Below are positions 62,633-64,000 of a stretch of DNA of 64,000 bases, in pieces. Under the pieces are notes generated by a model. That model was not told where the DNA came from, made no database searches, and saw only the letters and a program-made list of their open reading frames with translations. Position 1 is the first letter of the stretch, and the number at the start of each line of letters is the position of its first letter. Origin of the DNA: Diadema setosum. Its lineage: Eukaryota; Echinodermata; Echinoidea; Diadematoida; Diadematidae. The position numbers and the translations under genes were made by a program. The stretch covers positions 30,990,866 through 31,054,865 of the forward strand of contig NC_092685.1 of the NCBI RefSeq assembly GCF_964275005.1, given 5' to 3'.

Positions 62633-64000
62633 TATTCTCTCTTCTCCCTATTCTTGTATATTGTATGTGGGGTTTTTTTTTCTTCAAGAAACTTGTTTGC
62701 ATTACTACAGCATGTTAATCCGTAGGACCTACATGCTTTGGGTGAGTTGTTAACATTTTCCTTGAAAAAAAAAAAAACCCGACAACAGTAATAAACACAA
62801 AATATTTCTTGGGAATTCTGTAACTAAGTCTCGCGTCTGTTGAATCAATACTATTGAAATCTAAAATCATCGCTACAGTTCAATGAAAAAAGGTGAGTTG
62901 ACGTAAACATGCAAGCTCGCTTTCATGGGTTAGCGAGCTACAACGCTCAGTCTACGTCAGTTTTTGTTATGACTTAAGTGATAAACACGTCGCCCGGATG
63001 GGTTACGAAGTCATAAATGAAATAAACAAAATGATAGTGGTTTGACGCCCAGCTACGAAGAAAACAGCGAAACAACACAAAACAAAAAATGAGTCCGAGG
63101 GATCCTTATCTGTATGACTGGGGCAGTATAACGATTATATTGTGCCATTAGCTTCCGGCTCCCGGACTCCCGTTAAAAAAAGAATGCCACGCTCTGATGA
63201 ATAAAGTAAGAAAGTAAGATCGGTTATATCGTGGGGAAAAACAAAACAAAACACAGCAATGGAACCAAAAAACATTGAAAGATTATATAAGCAATAAGAA
63301 CTTTGGATGATGTTAATTGTAATTTCTACGTTGTCATGATTCCCACGTCAATTCATGCGTCATAAGCTGTACTGTGTCTCCGGAAGCAGAAGTAGGCGTG
63401 ACTTTAGAAGACATGACATAATACGACCTTCAGCTCACACGCAGGCAATCACAAAATTTACAACAAAATTGGATGCCCTTTTGCGGTTAGATGCATACAT
63501 CTATCCGCTACCACTCAGATGGGGTTATTGGACAAAATGGTAAATCCTTTTAATTACATGTCTTTTAGATTACTGTTGACAGAAATGTTTGTGTTTCAGC
63601 GGAAAACAAGACGGGATGGGTCGGGAATCCCATGGGCAGGTGAGCTCCAGATGTTACCGGGCATCAATCAGCGGGAGATCATCTCAATGAGATCAATCTT
63701 AGTTGTTGTTCTTTTTTTCTCCCGTCTTTTTCAAGTTTGACCTCGACGGATGATGCACGATGTTAACCCGATCTCATCACCTTTTCATTAAGCACAAGAT
63801 GTGTGTGTTCGTGTGTGTGTGTGTGTGGGGGGGGGGGGGGGAGTAGAATGGATCGAAAGACTACACTCTTAACCTTACGCAACGTTAACAGTGAGTGAAA
63901 TTTGCTGTAATCTGAGCCCCCCGTGAATGATAATGACCGTGTATAGGATTCCCACCGTCCAGGATCTCTAGTGAAGATTCTATTACATTGGCTGGCTGGC
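62633..64000. other. no supported gene at the right edge
   Basis: Contains homopolymers, a (GT)n-G run near 63803-63841 and short open frames only. The sequence is cut by the window end. Confidence 0.4.

Overview
The window is eukaryotic nuclear DNA. Coding sequence is split into short exons with GT-AG introns (and one GC-AG intron), separated by AT-rich DNA full of microsatellites, homopolymer runs and small inverted-repeat elements. I see no operons, ribosome-binding sites, CRISPR arrays or prokaryotic genes. The gene content and repeat style fit an invertebrate animal. A marine deuterostome such as an echinoderm is my guess, not something the sequence proves.

Layout. Positions 1-2500: a ~71 bp satellite, a CGACTTAGG-word repeat and a possible tRNA-like SINE head. 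Positions 2513-10289 (+): a complete eight-exon gene for mitochondrial ribosomal protein uS10m (MRPS10), about 250 aa. Its introns hold a TA-flanked MITE, a near-perfect 420-bp tandem duplication and an interspersed repeat. Positions 10290-13600: its probable 3'UTR and repeat-rich spacer. Positions 13600 to about 23756 (-): pieces of a third gene encoding a multi-pass membrane protein. A long C-terminal exon ends at 13600, and candidate internal exons lie at 22686-22857 and 23472-23756. A STRA6-like retinoid transporter is a tentative reading. A short minus-strand ORF at 16824-17126 looks like part of a Death-fold domain.

Positions 27093-44182 (-): eight exons of a bestrophin, a calcium-activated anion channel, complete from just after the N-terminus to the stop codon. 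Every splice junction keeps frame. The pore neck, the RWW segment and the acidic calcium clasp are all present, followed by a long disordered His/Gly/Ser/Asn-rich tail. The exon with the initiator Met is not securely identified; a 27-nt candidate lies at 44331-44357. Positions 44400-64000: no gene I can support. This stretch carries repeats: a TTAA-flanked palindromic element nested in another repeat, an AT pentamer satellite, and two related fold-back elements at 62.1-62.6 kb.

The genes are unrelated neighbours and do not form a pathway. The best leads are the neck and aperture residues of the bestrophin, its unusual tail, the partly resolved membrane-protein gene at 13.6-23.8 kb, and the nested transposon whose empty site can be read directly.
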